Notes: generated from the letters alone by a model not told the origin. A stretch of 64,000 nucleotides of DNA from Amblyornis subalaris (GCA_018881555.1 JACAXG010000006.1:930001-994000); one strand, 5' to 3'. Counted from the first letter of the stretch, positions 22,154-35,703 are shown. Numbers and translations are program-made.

Positions 22154-24023
22154 GTAATTTTTCATTCTATTCCAGCATTTCTTCATCCAGTTAAAGCCGG
22201 GAAGTGCAGAGATAAAAATTTTAAAAGGGAAAGAGACTGAAGCCTAATTCCAAAACTACAGTAACTGACACAGTAGAAATATGATAATTAGATTTTTTTT
22301 TAAGAGTAATGGGGTTTTCATAAAATCTATNACATGAATGAAGACTCAAGCAGGCCATTCCTTTGCAAGCTATGGGTCATCTTTATTTAATGTACATGGC
22401 TCCATAACAGATCCCTGCCCCTGAGTATTTTTAAACTTTAAGGCTGTTTGGAACCTGCTTCTGCACTATATTTTCCATATATTGAGAGTATACAGCTCAT
22501 CTAAAGTCAAGTCTCACTAAAAGTACACCACAATTTGGAAGCACAGAAGTACCTGAGAAAGGCAACTCTGGAGAGCATCCTTTTGGTGAACTGAGGACTC
22601 AGAGACTGCCTGTACTTAGATACAGCTATGCTGCCCTCAGACACCATACATGTAGCCCAGCCACTGCCTTTTATAACTGCTGAGTGGAGCCTCTTCACCT
22701 TCAGTGAAGGTGTCTGAAACATGGATTTTAATGCTGAGGCTTGTACCCCTCTCTGTTTGACTGACATGAGGCAGATCTCTCTTTTTCATCTCTCTTTTTC
22801 ACTTTCTTCTCTTGAACCATGGTACATTTCTGCCTCTGCTCCTTCAGATTTTGATGTGCTGTGAATACTTTTACTAATCTCTTCCTATATGAGCACTTTG
22901 GTAACGCAGACACTATTTATTGCTCCCTATATTTTTCTGACAGTGGTGGGAAGAGGAGATAAATATTGTTCTTGCGTGTGAACTTGGGTAAGTGTTATTG
23001 AGTACGTTCTTTTGACTGCCAACCATATTTCCTGCCGGCTTTGTTGCCTAAAGCAGTATGTAACTTTCCTTCCTTTGTCCCATTCAAACTCTTAAAAAAG
23101 AGGAATCGATTCAGAAAGCAGTTGTGAGTTCACAATTTCTAAATTTTCTGTTTTCCTTCTTTTTCCTTACCTCACTAGTAGATTCTTTAACTTTATGAGA
23201 ACAAGCAATTATTTATCTATGCCATTCCATAGGTGCTCAACATGGCTTCAGTTTCCCAACACAAATATTCCTGCTCTTGCTGACCACAGCACATTAAGAG
23301 TTAAAAAGGGGTGGTTCTGTGTTTATGCAGCAGCTTGCTTGATATTACCGTGGCTAGTACTGGACCAGGAACAGCTTTTCTGTCCCCCAGTTTGGTTTTG
23401 TAACCATAGCTTTCATTCCAATTGCAATCAGTTGGAAATTTTTCCCTTGGGCTGTGGACTTACTTTTCTACTATAGCTGCCAGGTAGCTATGAAGATTTT
23501 TGAAACAAAAGTAATTTTCAATTGAAATTGGTACCTGCGTGAACTTTTTTTAAAATCAAACAAAATATTTTGTTTCTCTGGAAACATTTTTGTTAATATT
23601 TTCTAAATTGTGAAATTTCTCGAAAGTGACTGTTTCCTGAGGAAAAAAAGCAACAACCAANAAAAAAAAACCAACCAAGCAAAACCCCCAACCACACCCA
23701 AACAAATAACTGATTTCTTTTTGCCAAATTGGTGTTTTCTGACTGACAAAGTTGTATGAAGAAATTCCCAAGTGGCTTCTTTACAAGCTTATCAGTTTAG
23801 AGTAGTGACACATTAGAGAGCTGTTTCAAAAACTTTTAAGTTNTGCTACTCAGTCAGTAGTAATACAGGCTTTATTTAAAGCCCGATCCAAAACTTGTTG
23901 TTGTCAGCCACTCTCTGCATTTAGTGGACTTCACACTCAGAAAAATCAGAGCTATTGATAGCTAATAGTAGATGCTTCATGTGGCATCTCTGTGGAGCCC
24001 ATTGAATTTTCTCAATTTTCCAG
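22154..24023. other. Stretch between two exon candidates
   Basis: No intermediate exon restoring phase between the candidates at 22041 and 24024 was found. The tract contains a C/A-only segment (described separately), a small hairpin CACCTT-CAGTG-AAGGTG at about 22694-22711, and N bases near 22331, 23661 and 23843. Confidence 0.4.
23647..23708. repeat. C/A-only low-complexity segment
   Basis: Over about 60 bases the plus strand is almost free of G and T (ACCAACC, CCCCCAACC, ACACCC units around an A-run). The complementary strand is therefore a G/T-rich run with several GGTT and GGG units. One N interrupts the A-run. Confidence 0.8.
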
Positions 24024-24163
24024 ATGTTGAACCTGAAGTGTACCAAAGGTGGAGGCACTTGCTGAAGGACATGCTGTATGTCAGTAGTGAGATCCTGAGC
24101 AGCAGCAGCATTTCATCACCAGACTTTGGCCTTCGGAGTATAGGCTCTGAAGGCGTTTATTAA
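24024..24163 (+). CDS. Candidate terminal coding exon (unidentified)
   Basis: A pyrimidine-rich acceptor (GAATTTTCTCAATTTTCCAG, ending at 24023) is followed by two bases, 45 codons and a TAA stop. The peptide starts VEPEVYQRWRHLLKDMLYVS and ends in a serine-rich tail, DFGLRSIGSEGVY. Only the frame needing one base from a preceding exon is open, so the preceding exon must end in phase 1, as the candidate at 15779-15860 does. A possible AATAAA lies about 450 bp downstream (near 24615). The tail looks like a real C terminus, but I cannot name the protein and have no conservation data. Confidence 0.22.
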
Positions 24164-27100
24164 AGAACCACTTTCTCCTGTATGCACTTTCAGTTGGCTG
24201 TGCCTGATTGAAATATTGACAACAGCTTCAGGGTCCCAGCCCAGACCTATAGTCTCTGCCTGAGTAGCTTAAGCCTTTAAAACACAGTTCTCAGTACTAT
24301 GACTCCTTTTCAATGGAGTAATAGCCCTTAAAACCCCAGCAACCTAATAGCTGTAACACAAACTACGGNCTGTTACGTTCTCTCCGTGGGGTCACATCCT
24401 TAGCAGTTGTTCCAGCAAGAACACATTTCGCGGTCCGTATTTCATCTAGACAAGGCTTTTATAACTTTAAAAGTTATAGCCAATCTAACGATTGGCTCCT
24501 ACCAAATTTAGTTTGTTATCCCAGACTTTCCTTGAAGGCTGAAATGCATATGCCTGCACTATCAGCCTCATTTAAATTTGCCTTGCAGATCATATGTTTG
24601 GTAGCTGGGAAAAAATAAATATAGTTGCACTTTTTTCAAAATGTTTGTCTGGCAAAGACCATAAAGAGTTTACAGTCAATTTGAAGTCCATAAGGCTCGT
24701 ATCGGTAAAAANATCAAATATTTTCAATCTCTGTTTTAAGATTACAGCGGTCTTCTTTCACTGCTAGAGCTCTTGATGTCTCAAGCCAGCAGTTGTCAGT
24801 TGTGACTGTATTTTGCTGTCTGAACTTGAACTAATAACATCCTTGGACAATTCAAATGTTATGTTTTCTGATATATAAGCAATTCTGGAACATCTTTAAT
24901 TATTCTAGTGCTTCAACTTTTTACACTGTCCCTGCTTCATCAGACCAAAGAGCAACAGATTTCCCAATATGTATTTTGTTATTCTGACCAATATTTTTAT
25001 GTCTCCTTTGTCTGGCAGAGGCAGAACTCAACTGAAGCATCCCTTGCTCAGTAGCCTCTTCTCCCCATAGATGTTCCTCACCCCTCCTACACAGACTCTT
25101 TCTTGTTATTGTCAATCTAGCACCCCTGTTCTTTTTTTCAAAGTTTCCTCAAGGCCCAAATCATGTTCTTCCACTGGTTTTTCCATAGCCAAAANGCGCT
25201 GTCTCTGTTGAATTTGATGCCTGTCATAGATCTAGGCAATCTAAACACTTGCATGTTCTGATATAATTCTTGTGTCCTGAAATTAACCCAAGTGCAGCTT
25301 GAGGAAATCCCTTCATAGAAAGTGCTTCATATGCCCAGAGTTGTTGGGCAGGATCATGGCAAGCATTAGTTGGCAGTGTCACAAGTGCTCATCTCTTGCT
25401 GGNTTCCAATTTAAAAGGCCTGGCTGCCTTTTCCTCCCACTCTTTTGTCATTCATCANTTTTCTCAGGTAGGTCCACTGAGTTCTCTTATTTGGGTAAAT
25501 CTGAGCACATTTTCAAGGTCTGTGTATGTGTCCTACAGTGTTCTGCCNCAGGATACCCACAACCTGGGTTCAGTGCAGACAGGCATTATTTTCTTTTTCT
25601 TCTATTTCCATTCTCTGTTAGAGAGTTGCTGCCTCTCACATCTCATTTTTCTGCTGGAGTATAGCAGGCTTCATATTTTTGCNATGTGATTTCACTTCTT
25701 GCTGTCTGGATTACCTGAATTCTAAAAATCTCCCAGCTGCTTCAGAACCCATTGTTGTCGGAAGCAAGAATAGATTCTGATTACCTTTTTTTCATCTCAG
25801 ACTCAAACAAGTTTTTATACCTTTTCCAGTTCAGCATAATCTCAGAGAGGTTCAGCCCCAGTGGAGCCTCTAGGTGGGCCATTTTCCTACCAGCAAATTT
25901 TCTCCTCTCTTTCATGTGTATAGCACTCAAAGTCCAGTGAACATTAGGTGCTTAAATTAGGATGTGGAACAGATGAGCCTTTTATTCTGTGTCTGGTTCT
26001 ATCTGGCTGGCTGTAACAGGAGTTTGATAGAAGCCTAAAGAGACGCTTCTGGAAAACTAAAAGCACGAAGACAAAAGCTTTCCAACAGGAGAAGGAATGG
26101 TTTNAGCACCACTCACTGAAGGCATGGAAATCACCCACAGTGGTGAGCCAGGAAGATGTGCAGTTAGCTAGGACGTATGATGTTTCAGTCGTGATGGAGC
26201 CACGCTTTAGAAAAATGTATTTAAATTAACTTCATTAGAAACCAGTGATCATCCTAGAGTTTGGAGGTGGGTCTTTACCTAGTCCAGTGTATTGCTTGTC
26301 TCATTCCCAGGGGGACACTCTCTGTATGAAGCATCCTTTGAAACTTACTGCAGAAGCTTAAGCCACAGAATAATGGGAAGGACTGACTTGCTACAGTCCA
26401 TGTGCAGCCCAGTGTATACGTGACCCAGCACTGCTGTCTTTGTTGCATCTTGGGACTGGTTTACATCCTTGATCCAATCCACAAAACCCTGCCATGTAAA
26501 TCATGTATCCTGCATAATCCTTAGGCACTGAGGAGAAGAAAGGGGCTTTCTTTGCCTGTTTCCACCTCTGTACTTCTGTTGCCGTGGCTGTTTAACAACA
26601 CCCTGTGAGTTGCTGCTTTGCGTCCCAGCTCCTGAGTTTCCGATATGGCTGGCTGCAGCCAGGAGGGCAGTGTGGAAGAGGGGGAAGGCAGACCAGCATA
26701 AGAGTGCAAAAAACTGCTGTGGCTCAGCCCATCATGTGTGAAATGGAGGTCTAATACCCCTAAAGGGAATTACTCTTTTGAACTACCTCTGAGGTAAGAG
26801 CAGCAACATGCTAGCCATCAGATAAGAGATGGAGCAGCTAGATATCTGCTCCTGCACCAGCCTCAGCCTCCCAGCAGTCACGTGAAATCTCCTACTGGAA
26901 TTTTCGCACATTTGCCCAGAAGAAACTGAAGATGATGTGCACAAGCTCTGTTGATTACCACCATTAAAAGAGCCNTGGCAGCAAGCAAAATCTGCTAACA
27001 GGCAGGTTATATTCATAGTCTCCAGTCTTTCCGTCTTCTCTCAGTTGGAAGACCAAGCGACTGTGAGGATAATGGCTTGGGGAAAGCATCTTTAAAGAGT

Positions 27101-30100
27101 TACTCTTTATGTATGACACATCACATAGTTGTTCACTTCTTCACATACATTCACTTTGACATTAACTTCATTGCCATGTGCATAGTTACATACCTGTCTT
27201 GCAGGTGTCCTACCCATGCCTAATTTCTAGTACCAAAACAGCTCTGGGACACAGTTCAGCACACATCACAGTGTAACGGGCAATCATATCCCTCCTGGGT
27301 GGAAAAAGTGTATTGCTACCCAGTCTTCTCTCATTCATTTGCTCTATGCATATTGCAAGAATCCTACCAATTACATCTCCTGGGGCAGATGCTTTTCTTT
27401 GACTTGCATTGATGTCTTGCTAAAAGCCCAGTGTTGTGAACACTATGGCAGGNACAAGATTCATGAGATTCAGGTGTGCACACAGTCTCCCTGCATTTCA
27501 TGCCATCCCAGCTCTGGAGAGGAATAGGGTGTGACAAGTAGAAAGGCCGGATCTCAAAGAAATTATAAGTGACAAAAGCCCAAGAATGAACTTTTGGGAA
27601 AATGGTTCATTCTTAACTGTATAAATGCTCTAGAATTTATTAACTGCATGGCTCTGGAACATGGACAGCTTTGGAGTCCAAGTGAGGAACGGACATATGT
27701 TTCTGCAGGATGTTACGTTTATTGTGCCATGGCTTTCCTAACTGCAGAGCAAAATACAAAGTTTCAATCAAGTTAATAGCGAAATAGCATTATTAAAAGA
27801 CTGCTTACTTGTTTATTTCATTACCTTACGTCGTTCCTGCTTCTCTTTAAATTTGTTGATGTGATCCGTGTTTTGGTGGAGGATGCACCGTACGTGCTTT
27901 TCTGACTGTAGGCAGCTCGCAGGCACTCCAGCTAGCACATAGCAGTCATCCAAATGGGGTGTTTAAGACTGAGAGCAGAGTGCCGTGGGGCACAGGACAA
28001 AGCTTTTCCCCCAGGTTGATGAAAGGCCCACCCTTGGCTTCTTCTGGAACGCTGTAACTCTTCTGGAAAGGAGAGCAGTGAAGATCAAAGGTGAAATAGT
28101 GCCAAAGAACAAAATTTAACAAAGATTCCTCACCCTGCCTAATTATCACATCACACTTTGAGTCAACATGCAAGGCTGCTGGTGCCAGCTGTGAAAAAGG
28201 CAATTAATAACTTGAAACCAAGCGCAGCTTCAGACTTGAGATGAGAAGCTGTGAAGAGCTATGTACGGGGTGATAGACCCACTGCTTTCATCCCTTGATG
28301 AACTGCTGGTGAAACATATACAGTGGAAAATGCCTTTGAGAGACTTTGAGAAACGTGATAAAGTCTAGATAGATTTTAGATTGTCTCTGTTGTTCCTAAA
28401 AAGGTAGGAATGGCATTTCAAGAGGACAAGTACTGCTCACATCATCCAGGCTGGAGTGCTGCAAGTGGCGCGAGGGGAGTAGCTAGGGATTTGTGTTCTT
28501 CTATCCTCAGATGAACTTCCCAAAGAGAATGAGCTACTTTACCAACTCTCCAAAAAGAATTTCAATTGTGTGCAACTAGTCGGATGCCGGTGTTCGGCTG
28601 GGTTCAAAATTCCATCTCTGAGCCTGTGCTGAAGTTGTGTCCACCAAAAGAGGGCACTTTCTTAGCACTGGATGGCTCTGGCTCAGAGAGGAAGGCTATG
28701 GCTGAGAGAAGTCTGGGAGTCAGGAGTCTTCATTTTTGTGCCTGCCCTTGAAACAAGATTTCTATTTCATCTTTTTAGCATGTGAATAACCTGTTCCACA
28801 TTCCTTGTAATACCTTTTCGCACCACACACCGAGAATTTGCCATCATGGTAGGCTTGGCAGACAGAAAGTTGTTCCCCAATACCTGATGTATGGTTTGTG
28901 GAAAGCAGAATTTCATGACCAATTTTACTACACATTAAGGACAAAAAATAAAAAAGAGCCCGAGCATGTTTTATATATCCATCTAGAAGAAATCTATGGT
29001 ATTTCTGAAGTTGTTTCTAAGCCACCTTGTTTCAATTTGTGATTTTGCTATAAAATAAACCTCCTTAAAAGCTGCATGTCATTATGTTTTGACTTAAAAT
29101 TAAAGGAACATCGTAACTCCTTTTATTTTGCTAATATTCCAAAAATAAACATTTTTACTTATAAAGCTTTTAGGAAAATTCATTCCTGTTTACAGTCCCA
29201 GCACATGCACCACGCTGGTTCCAATTCTGTCAGCTAAGCAGCTGTCCTGCCATTAACGCTCTTTAGCAGCTGTGTTCTTTCTGCTACCTGGGGACCTGTT
29301 AAAAAGCGTTTACAGAGTTTCGTGTGGACAGGTGTCCCTGAAAAAGCCATGCTGCCTGCAAAGGAATGCAATAAGAATGACCTCTCTCCCAGCACCCTCA
29401 GATATTTCAGATATTTTATTTCAGTAATAAAAGAGAAAACCAAATTATGAAGGTGCTCCACCCACCCACCACTTAGATAATTAAAACAAGGAAGTTGTAT
29501 AAGTTGTACCCTTGCAAAAGTGTCCTCTGGCACGCTTGCTTCACTTTGTTTCTACAGCACTTTCAAAAATGTACTAGAAAGGTTCTAATGAATGTACCAA
29601 TGCAGCAGTGGTATTGTATGTCCCTGGCAGCTGCCTTTTTGTGTAGGCTGATGCAACTGAAGTGTCTACTTTCTGCACTTAGGTATTTTGAAGAAAGACA
29701 TCACAGAACACTCACTCTCAAATTTGGAGATATAAGCTGTCCTTTTTTCGAGCAAAGGAATACATATAATTCTCTGCCCTATCTAAACACAAAAATATTT
29801 TGACTTACGTTAAAATTAATTCAGTTGCAGAACTGGACATGACTGTAGTCTTGAGAAAAAATAAGTCAGGTTATGCCTCAGTAGTAACTGTGAACTAAAT
29901 GTCAACATTCATGGATGTATTAGTCAGGCCAGCTCACCAAATTTTCAAGTGCACAGGATTTCCAGAAACAGTGTAAAAAAAAGCTACCTGAGAATATTTC
30001 CATTTATCAAAGATGAAAGTTAGGTACCTCAACAGAAGTCAGTTACAGGCAACACAGAAATGAGCTTGTTTGCTCACAGGCAGTGTTGCTACTGTGCTAT

Positions 30101-31766
30101 CGGCAAATTCTCCCTTTGATATTGGGAAATGAAGCTGTGGGTTTTTTGTTTGTTCCTTGATATTATTGTAAATCTTTAAGAGCACATTGACGTCTGCAAG
30201 GGTTCCTTGAGAGTGTGATGGACATAACTAAATCCATGTTGTAACACCTCTGTTAATGCTCAAGTGCATTGTGCATTATGACTTGTACACTTTGTGGTTG
30301 AAGGCTGTCATTGTGAGTGGTCTGGCAGAGGCTGCTGGGTGCAGGCAAGCAGGCAGAAAGGCTTCCAGTCAGGTTTGACTACCTGTGGCTGAGCTAATAA
30401 TGTTTTGCAATATCTGAGATAAGAAACAGTCTCTGAGGAAAGGTTTTGTCCCTACATGGTCCAAGTGCCTTGTGGACGTCCTTAGCTTCTGCAGGGATCT
30501 CTCATGAATGAGAGTGTGACCCGTTGCACCTGATGAGCAGGAGGACAGATGTGCACATGTCGCCAGAGCCTTTCTGTAGAGGTGGATGTAGGGCATACTG
30601 GTGACATGTCTGCACAAAGCAGGCACCTGGGTGAGCTCCCAGCCTGCTGGTGTAGCAACCTCAGACCCCAGACGCAGGACGGCTGCACTATCAGAGCTTG
30701 CTCTCAGACTCATCAGCCCTGCTTTGTAGAGCACTTGTGTGGGAAACGGGGACCTTTGATCCAGGCCTCTATCCTGGACCTGAGAGAGACAAAATCTAGA
30801 CAAACATAGGTGACATTACTGGAAACAGTGCCTGATTTCTGATATGTTAGATAAGGGATCAGTAGAAACTTGGTGTTGTCTGCCTAGTCCCCCTTGTACT
30901 TTCAACTTCTTGTATTTGAAAAAAATCACAAGTAAATATATATCTAATTGTCTAGCCCTCTCTGCTGGAAAAAAAAGAAACCAATGGGGAAGGACAACTT
31001 TGGCAGTCATCCAGGAATGGGAACTCTCTTCTTATCTGCATAAGACATAGACCACAGAAATCTTGGTTGAAAGCAGCCTCTGGATTTCAGATCTCTGCTC
31101 TGACATCACCACCAAAATACTAAGCTTCTTGTTATGATTTAAGGGGGTAGTGTTGTACTTGTGCTGTATAATTTCTTAATTTCTAGTTTTTTGCCTGACA
31201 ACTCCTCTGAGGAGTTCCTCTCTTCAAGCCTGTCTTGTTTCCATCTGCTTTACAATTTTTCTGGTTGGCTACAGTTAGATCCTTGTTTTATGCGTCTCTG
31301 GAGTTCGCATATGGCAATGCCAGTTTGCTCTTTGCAGATGTGGGCTGCAGCAAATGGAACACAGAGATTCAGGGAGAAAGGCAAAAACCATCACTTGACT
31401 TGCTTACTGAGGTATCTGCAATTGGAAAAGGACTCACGCTGGCATAGCATGAAGCCTCTTGGACTAGTTTCTTCTCTATCAACTTTACTTTCAGGGTTAA
31501 AAATTTTCGATTAAAGAAAAATAAACAAAAGTGCCCAGCATTGCTCTCACAGACGTGACCAAAGGGGTTTAACCAGTAAAGGAAACAGGGCCAAGAGATT
31601 ATCTTAAACTTCTTTCCTATTAAAACAATTCATTTCATATATTGCCACAATGCAACAACTTTATCTGAACTTCCTTTCAACCTCTATAAACATGTCCTTA
31701 AAATGAATGCTGTGAATGAATATTTGGAAAATACAGTCTCTNTGTGACATTGGGCAACACTTTCTG
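24164..31766. other. Unique non-coding stretch, 7.6 kb
   Basis: No repeat or gene recognised. N bases are frequent at 24.3-27.5 kb and absent from 27.5 to 31.7 kb. The longest frame is 144 codons on the minus strand (30369-30803), in a mildly GC-richer patch. It overlaps an 86-codon frame on the other strand and has no domain. Confidence 0.5.
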
Positions 31767-31793
31767 AGTAGTAGTAGTAGCCAGTAGTAGTAG
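31767..31793. repeat. (AGT)n microsatellite, interrupted
   Basis: Five AGT units, a short CC interruption and three to four further units. A trinucleotide repeat of this size may vary between individuals. Confidence 0.85.
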
Positions 31794-34256
31794 AACTTGC
31801 TTCAGAATGAGGCATTGCATTATCAGATCAAAGGGAATTTAGGTGGAAAATATGCCTAGTGTGTAAACCAGCTGTAACCTTAATGTAATTTTTTTCTGTC
31901 TTTTAGTAAGCTTTGTTGCATAAAACTGTGGTTTGGAACTAACAGTTGCTCTGGGGCAAACACTCCATGGAAATAGTTTGAAAAAGTNCATTCAATAAAA
32001 TGGGAAAAAAACCCTATATTTTTTTATCCATGGTATACTGAAGTGAATTGTAAAATCTTCTGTTAGGGAATATCCCTTTTTGATGCTCAGTCTTATTCTT
32101 TAGAAGGTGCAATGGTTTTTCAGAGATAGATGAAAAAATAATTAATTGAGAGACAAAGTGCCTGTTTTAGGCACCCACTCAGCAGAGTGACAAGAATTTG
32201 TGCTGTCATTCAGCAAGGACAGCATTGTTTTNTTACTGCTGGGATTGTCTGCAGGAGGGCTCTGTGGGAGACTGTGGAAGAGGTTATAGAAGAGGAAGTT
32301 TCATATGTGCATGACCCCAAAATGAATGAAGAAAAATAAGATTGTGTATCTCGCCATTTTATTGCATTAACATTTAAAGCTCTTAAATTTGGATTCTCAT
32401 TTGATTCCTGCTACTATAGTGTGACCATGGGTATACCTGCTGCATTAGCTGGAGAAAAATATTCTGGGGAAACTGTAGGTTCAACAGAAAATTTAAGACT
32501 TGAGATCAANGGAAGGACTATCAGACTCCAGACCTTTCCCATGGCTTTTGCTCTGCATCTCTCGGCTTACTGCCCCTGTGTGTCTTTCCTCCCTTGCCAA
32601 ACTGTTTGAGCACACTCCAGGCAGATTTGGCTGCACGGGGGTAAGAAGGGGGCCTATAGAGTTTAAAATCATTGCCTCAAGGTCTGTAGTCCAGTTTCTT
32701 GGACCATAAATGGGCATCAACAAATCAGTGTGTGTGAGAAAGCACTTCAGCATGTTTCAGGCTGGGAACACCCAGGCAAGACTCTTCCCCCAGCCACCCA
32801 GGTGTCTGCAGGAGGGCTGTGCTTCTGCGCAGCCACTTCCCAAGCCGTGAAGGGGTTTGGGTACCCTCACTTGATGTGCCATTAGGCAAGTTGCCAGGAA
32901 GCAGAGTAAGAGTCACTGCTTTTAAAAGACCTTCACAAGGAGGTCTCACACCAAAGGCTCAGAACGGCAAGGAATAACCCCCAGCATGTGAAAGTCATCT
33001 ACGTACAGGGATGCACGGGTGCACACAGGAGGATCAGCAAGCTTGGCCAAACCCTGTGCAAACAGCAAGCTCATCTTATTTCAAAATGAGGGCTGGCACA
33101 CGGGGGTGACCCCACGCCTCCCACCCCACTCCCCCTTCTCTACCTGTGTGTTCTTTCCTTTCCTGAGGGGATTTTATTTCTTCCTTCCCTGGCAAAAGCT
33201 CCATGGCAGTTTTACTCTGCCAACAGCAGCAGGCAGCAAATGCTTTGTGTACCTTGAAAGAATTTCTTTTACAGGCCACACGGTGGAAAAAATCTGAGCA
33301 GCTGAGTTGCTGTCAGCCCAGAGGAGCTGGGTTCCTGCGTGCTGCACAGGTGTGCCTGAATCCCATTGACCTCAGCAGGAGATGGTTGAATGTCTGTTTA
33401 GGGTTTTGGGGAAAGCTGTGAAAGGCACACAAAAGAGTGGAGACCTAAGGAGTGGGAATTTGGTGGTGAATTCTGAACTCCTGTGTTTTTGTTGTTAGAA
33501 AAAAAAAATCACTTAAATGCCAAGATGAAAGTTGTTGGGTTTTTTTCTGTTTTGTATTTATTTGGTTTGGTTTTTCTTTTTTTTTCTTTTTTTCTTTCAA
33601 TTTTACTTATTTTGAACACATCCCAGTTTAGGAAAGACAACATGCCCCAGGAAAGCCAGGTGTCCAGAGGAGTAATTAGATCCCCAGAGTCAGTTTGGAA
33701 AGCTGAGATAGCTGTTCTGGATTGTCACCCCTCACTCAAAGGACAATTTAGTTGGTGACGGCAGTTTGGACCAACTTCAAGACCTGAATTTTTCTGTGCA
33801 GTGAAGTTTGCATTTGGACCTGAACAAACATAAAGGATGGAAACTGAAAAATATGTTGAAGTAACCCATGGTTTTTGCCTGTGTTATTGCACAGTTCGGC
33901 ATGCAGTCCCAGCTGGTGAGAGAGAAGGAAGAGGCTACCAGCATGATGGAAAAAAGTCCTACAAATAGTAGGAAAACTTACAGGACAAAGGCCTTGAATT
34001 GAAACATGAAGATTCAAATCTAAAGTATTTGAGTATAAGCTATATAGAACAAGGTAGGGATAACTTCATCTTCAACAGCCACCTAAATGTCTTACATACA
34101 ATATTTAAGGGTTAAAAGTGCTGTCAAGATATTTGTCCTGAATTCCCTGTAGAAGGAAGCACCACAGTCTTGTCTTGCAGAAGCACTGAAAGAGAGTTGT
34201 TACTGTGCTATTACACAGCTGCCTTTTCTCTGTCCCCATCATAACTGATCTCCTAA
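31794..34256. other. Unique non-coding stretch with a T-rich patch
   Basis: Contains a T-rich, G-interrupted segment at 33538-33600 and a short CCCATTGACCTCAGCAGGAG motif near 33362-33381 that resembles the old repeat at 21.1 kb. At 32.5-33.4 kb composition is GC-richer, and short frames overlap on both strands without recognisable products. Confidence 0.4.
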
Positions 34257-34284
34257 CCTGCCTGCCTGCATGCCTGCCTGCCAG
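34257..34284. repeat. (CTGC)n microsatellite
   Basis: Six tetranucleotide units with one C-to-A change, on the plus strand. The copy number is low. Confidence 0.85.
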
Positions 34285-34545
34285 GCATTCCCCCTTGGAA
34301 GATGATGGTACCTTAGTGCTGGTGCTTACCTGGAGAAGCTCATTCTAATTTTTTGCTTATCTGCCAGAGCAGTGTGATCAGACACGCCATTTGAAAGGTG
34401 TATTGGGGTTTCTAAGCCTCATGAAACAAGGCAGAGGTTAACCCAGGCAACCATCAGGCTGTAGTTGAAAATTGGCCTGCCTTCAGAGGATAAAAGAGCA
34501 GTGGGAGGGTCTCTTTAGGCAAACACAGCTATCTAGTGAATTGCT

Positions 34546-34557
34546 AAAAAAAAAAAA
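34546..34557. repeat. A12 homopolymer
   Basis: Twelve A residues; 88 bases further on lies a run of nine C residues (34646-34654). Neither is attached to a visible retroelement. Confidence 0.85.
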
Positions 34558-35581
34558 CAACCTTGATCTTCAGGATGCAGAAAGAATGAGCTTTCTGAAC
34601 TTGGAGAAGGTTGGTAAACAGGAGGTTGACAGCCAAACGTTGGTGCCCCCCCCCACAGAGGGAATGGGGACTGTGTTGCATGGATGCGTTCCAGTTTGAG
34701 GAGAGCTTTGCTCTGCGGAGATGCTCTTGGATCAGGTGAAGGCAGCAGGATTCTTGCAAACCAGATAGGTAAGTCAGCTCCTCAGAGCTGGATTTCAAAT
34801 GAAACTTGGGTCGGTTCATTATCTTGGGGTGGAACCAGGAATTTCCATGGCTTTGATCGAAATCCTACAAAAGTAATGGTTGTGGAGATGGCTTGCTTTG
34901 AAGTTTCGGATTTGAATTTTTAGAGAACCCAAAATGCAAGCTAGAATAGGCCGAAATTTGTTTCGATAAAAACATTTTGTGAAAAAATAAATTCAAATCC
35001 AAACTATGAACTCTCATGGAAACGAAGGTGTTTCTAAAATACTGTTTCACAGTTGATGGAAAATGTACATCACGTTTGAAATTATCTTGGTGAGAAGATG
35101 GTAACACTCTTAAAATTAAAAATTATAATATTTTCACTGAAAACTGACTTTTACAATTATGCTTTCCCTTCTTTTTTTAAAAATTATTTTAACTTCAGCA
35201 GGAAAATTACAATATAGACTCTCTTATGTACCTGATAATGCAATGGCATGAGGAGCAAGGTTAGGCATTTTTCCCTGTTTTCCAACTTGCAAAAATCTTG
35301 AAAAAGATAAATAAGCTCTCATTTATTCCCTAAACCTTCCTTTGGGAAAATCTTTCAACCTTCCAAACATTTTTTTCTTCCATAAAAACTCTTTTGAGCA
35401 AAAATTCTAACTTGATATCAATCTCTAGTGCAAATGAAACATGAAATCATTTTGTACAAACACTGATGATCAGAGATGGCTGACCTTAGCCCTGCTCTTT
35501 TCCTTCTAAGGATTACTGTAACTGTGGTTATTGAGGAGGTAGGAGAAATATTTTAATGGAACTCCAGATGTGGTTTGTGCC

Positions 35582-35703
35582 TGTGTATGTGTGTACACAC
35601 AAACATTATATTTACATGTGTGTGTGTATATATATAGATACTATATATACATATATATATATGTATATATGTGTGTGTGTATATATGTACATATACATAT
35701 ATA
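35582..35703. repeat. Compound TG/TA microsatellite
   Basis: About 120 bases alternate between (TG)n and (TA)n blocks with small interruptions, including TGTGTGTGTATATATATA and a later mirrored block. The TA-rich blocks are self-complementary and could extrude as a cruciform; the alternating purine-pyrimidine order favours left-handed DNA. Length is likely polymorphic. Confidence 0.95.

Noticed and set aside
30369..30803. 144-codon minus-strand frame in a GC-richer patch
   Set aside because: Overlapped by an open frame on the other strand; no domain or CpG island.
18735..31575. Shared ACCCCTTTGGTC core at about 18.74 kb (plus) and 31.56 kb (minus), considered as two copies of an LTR
   Set aside because: A 12-base match in 64 kb is expected by chance many times, and the flanks do not align convincingly.
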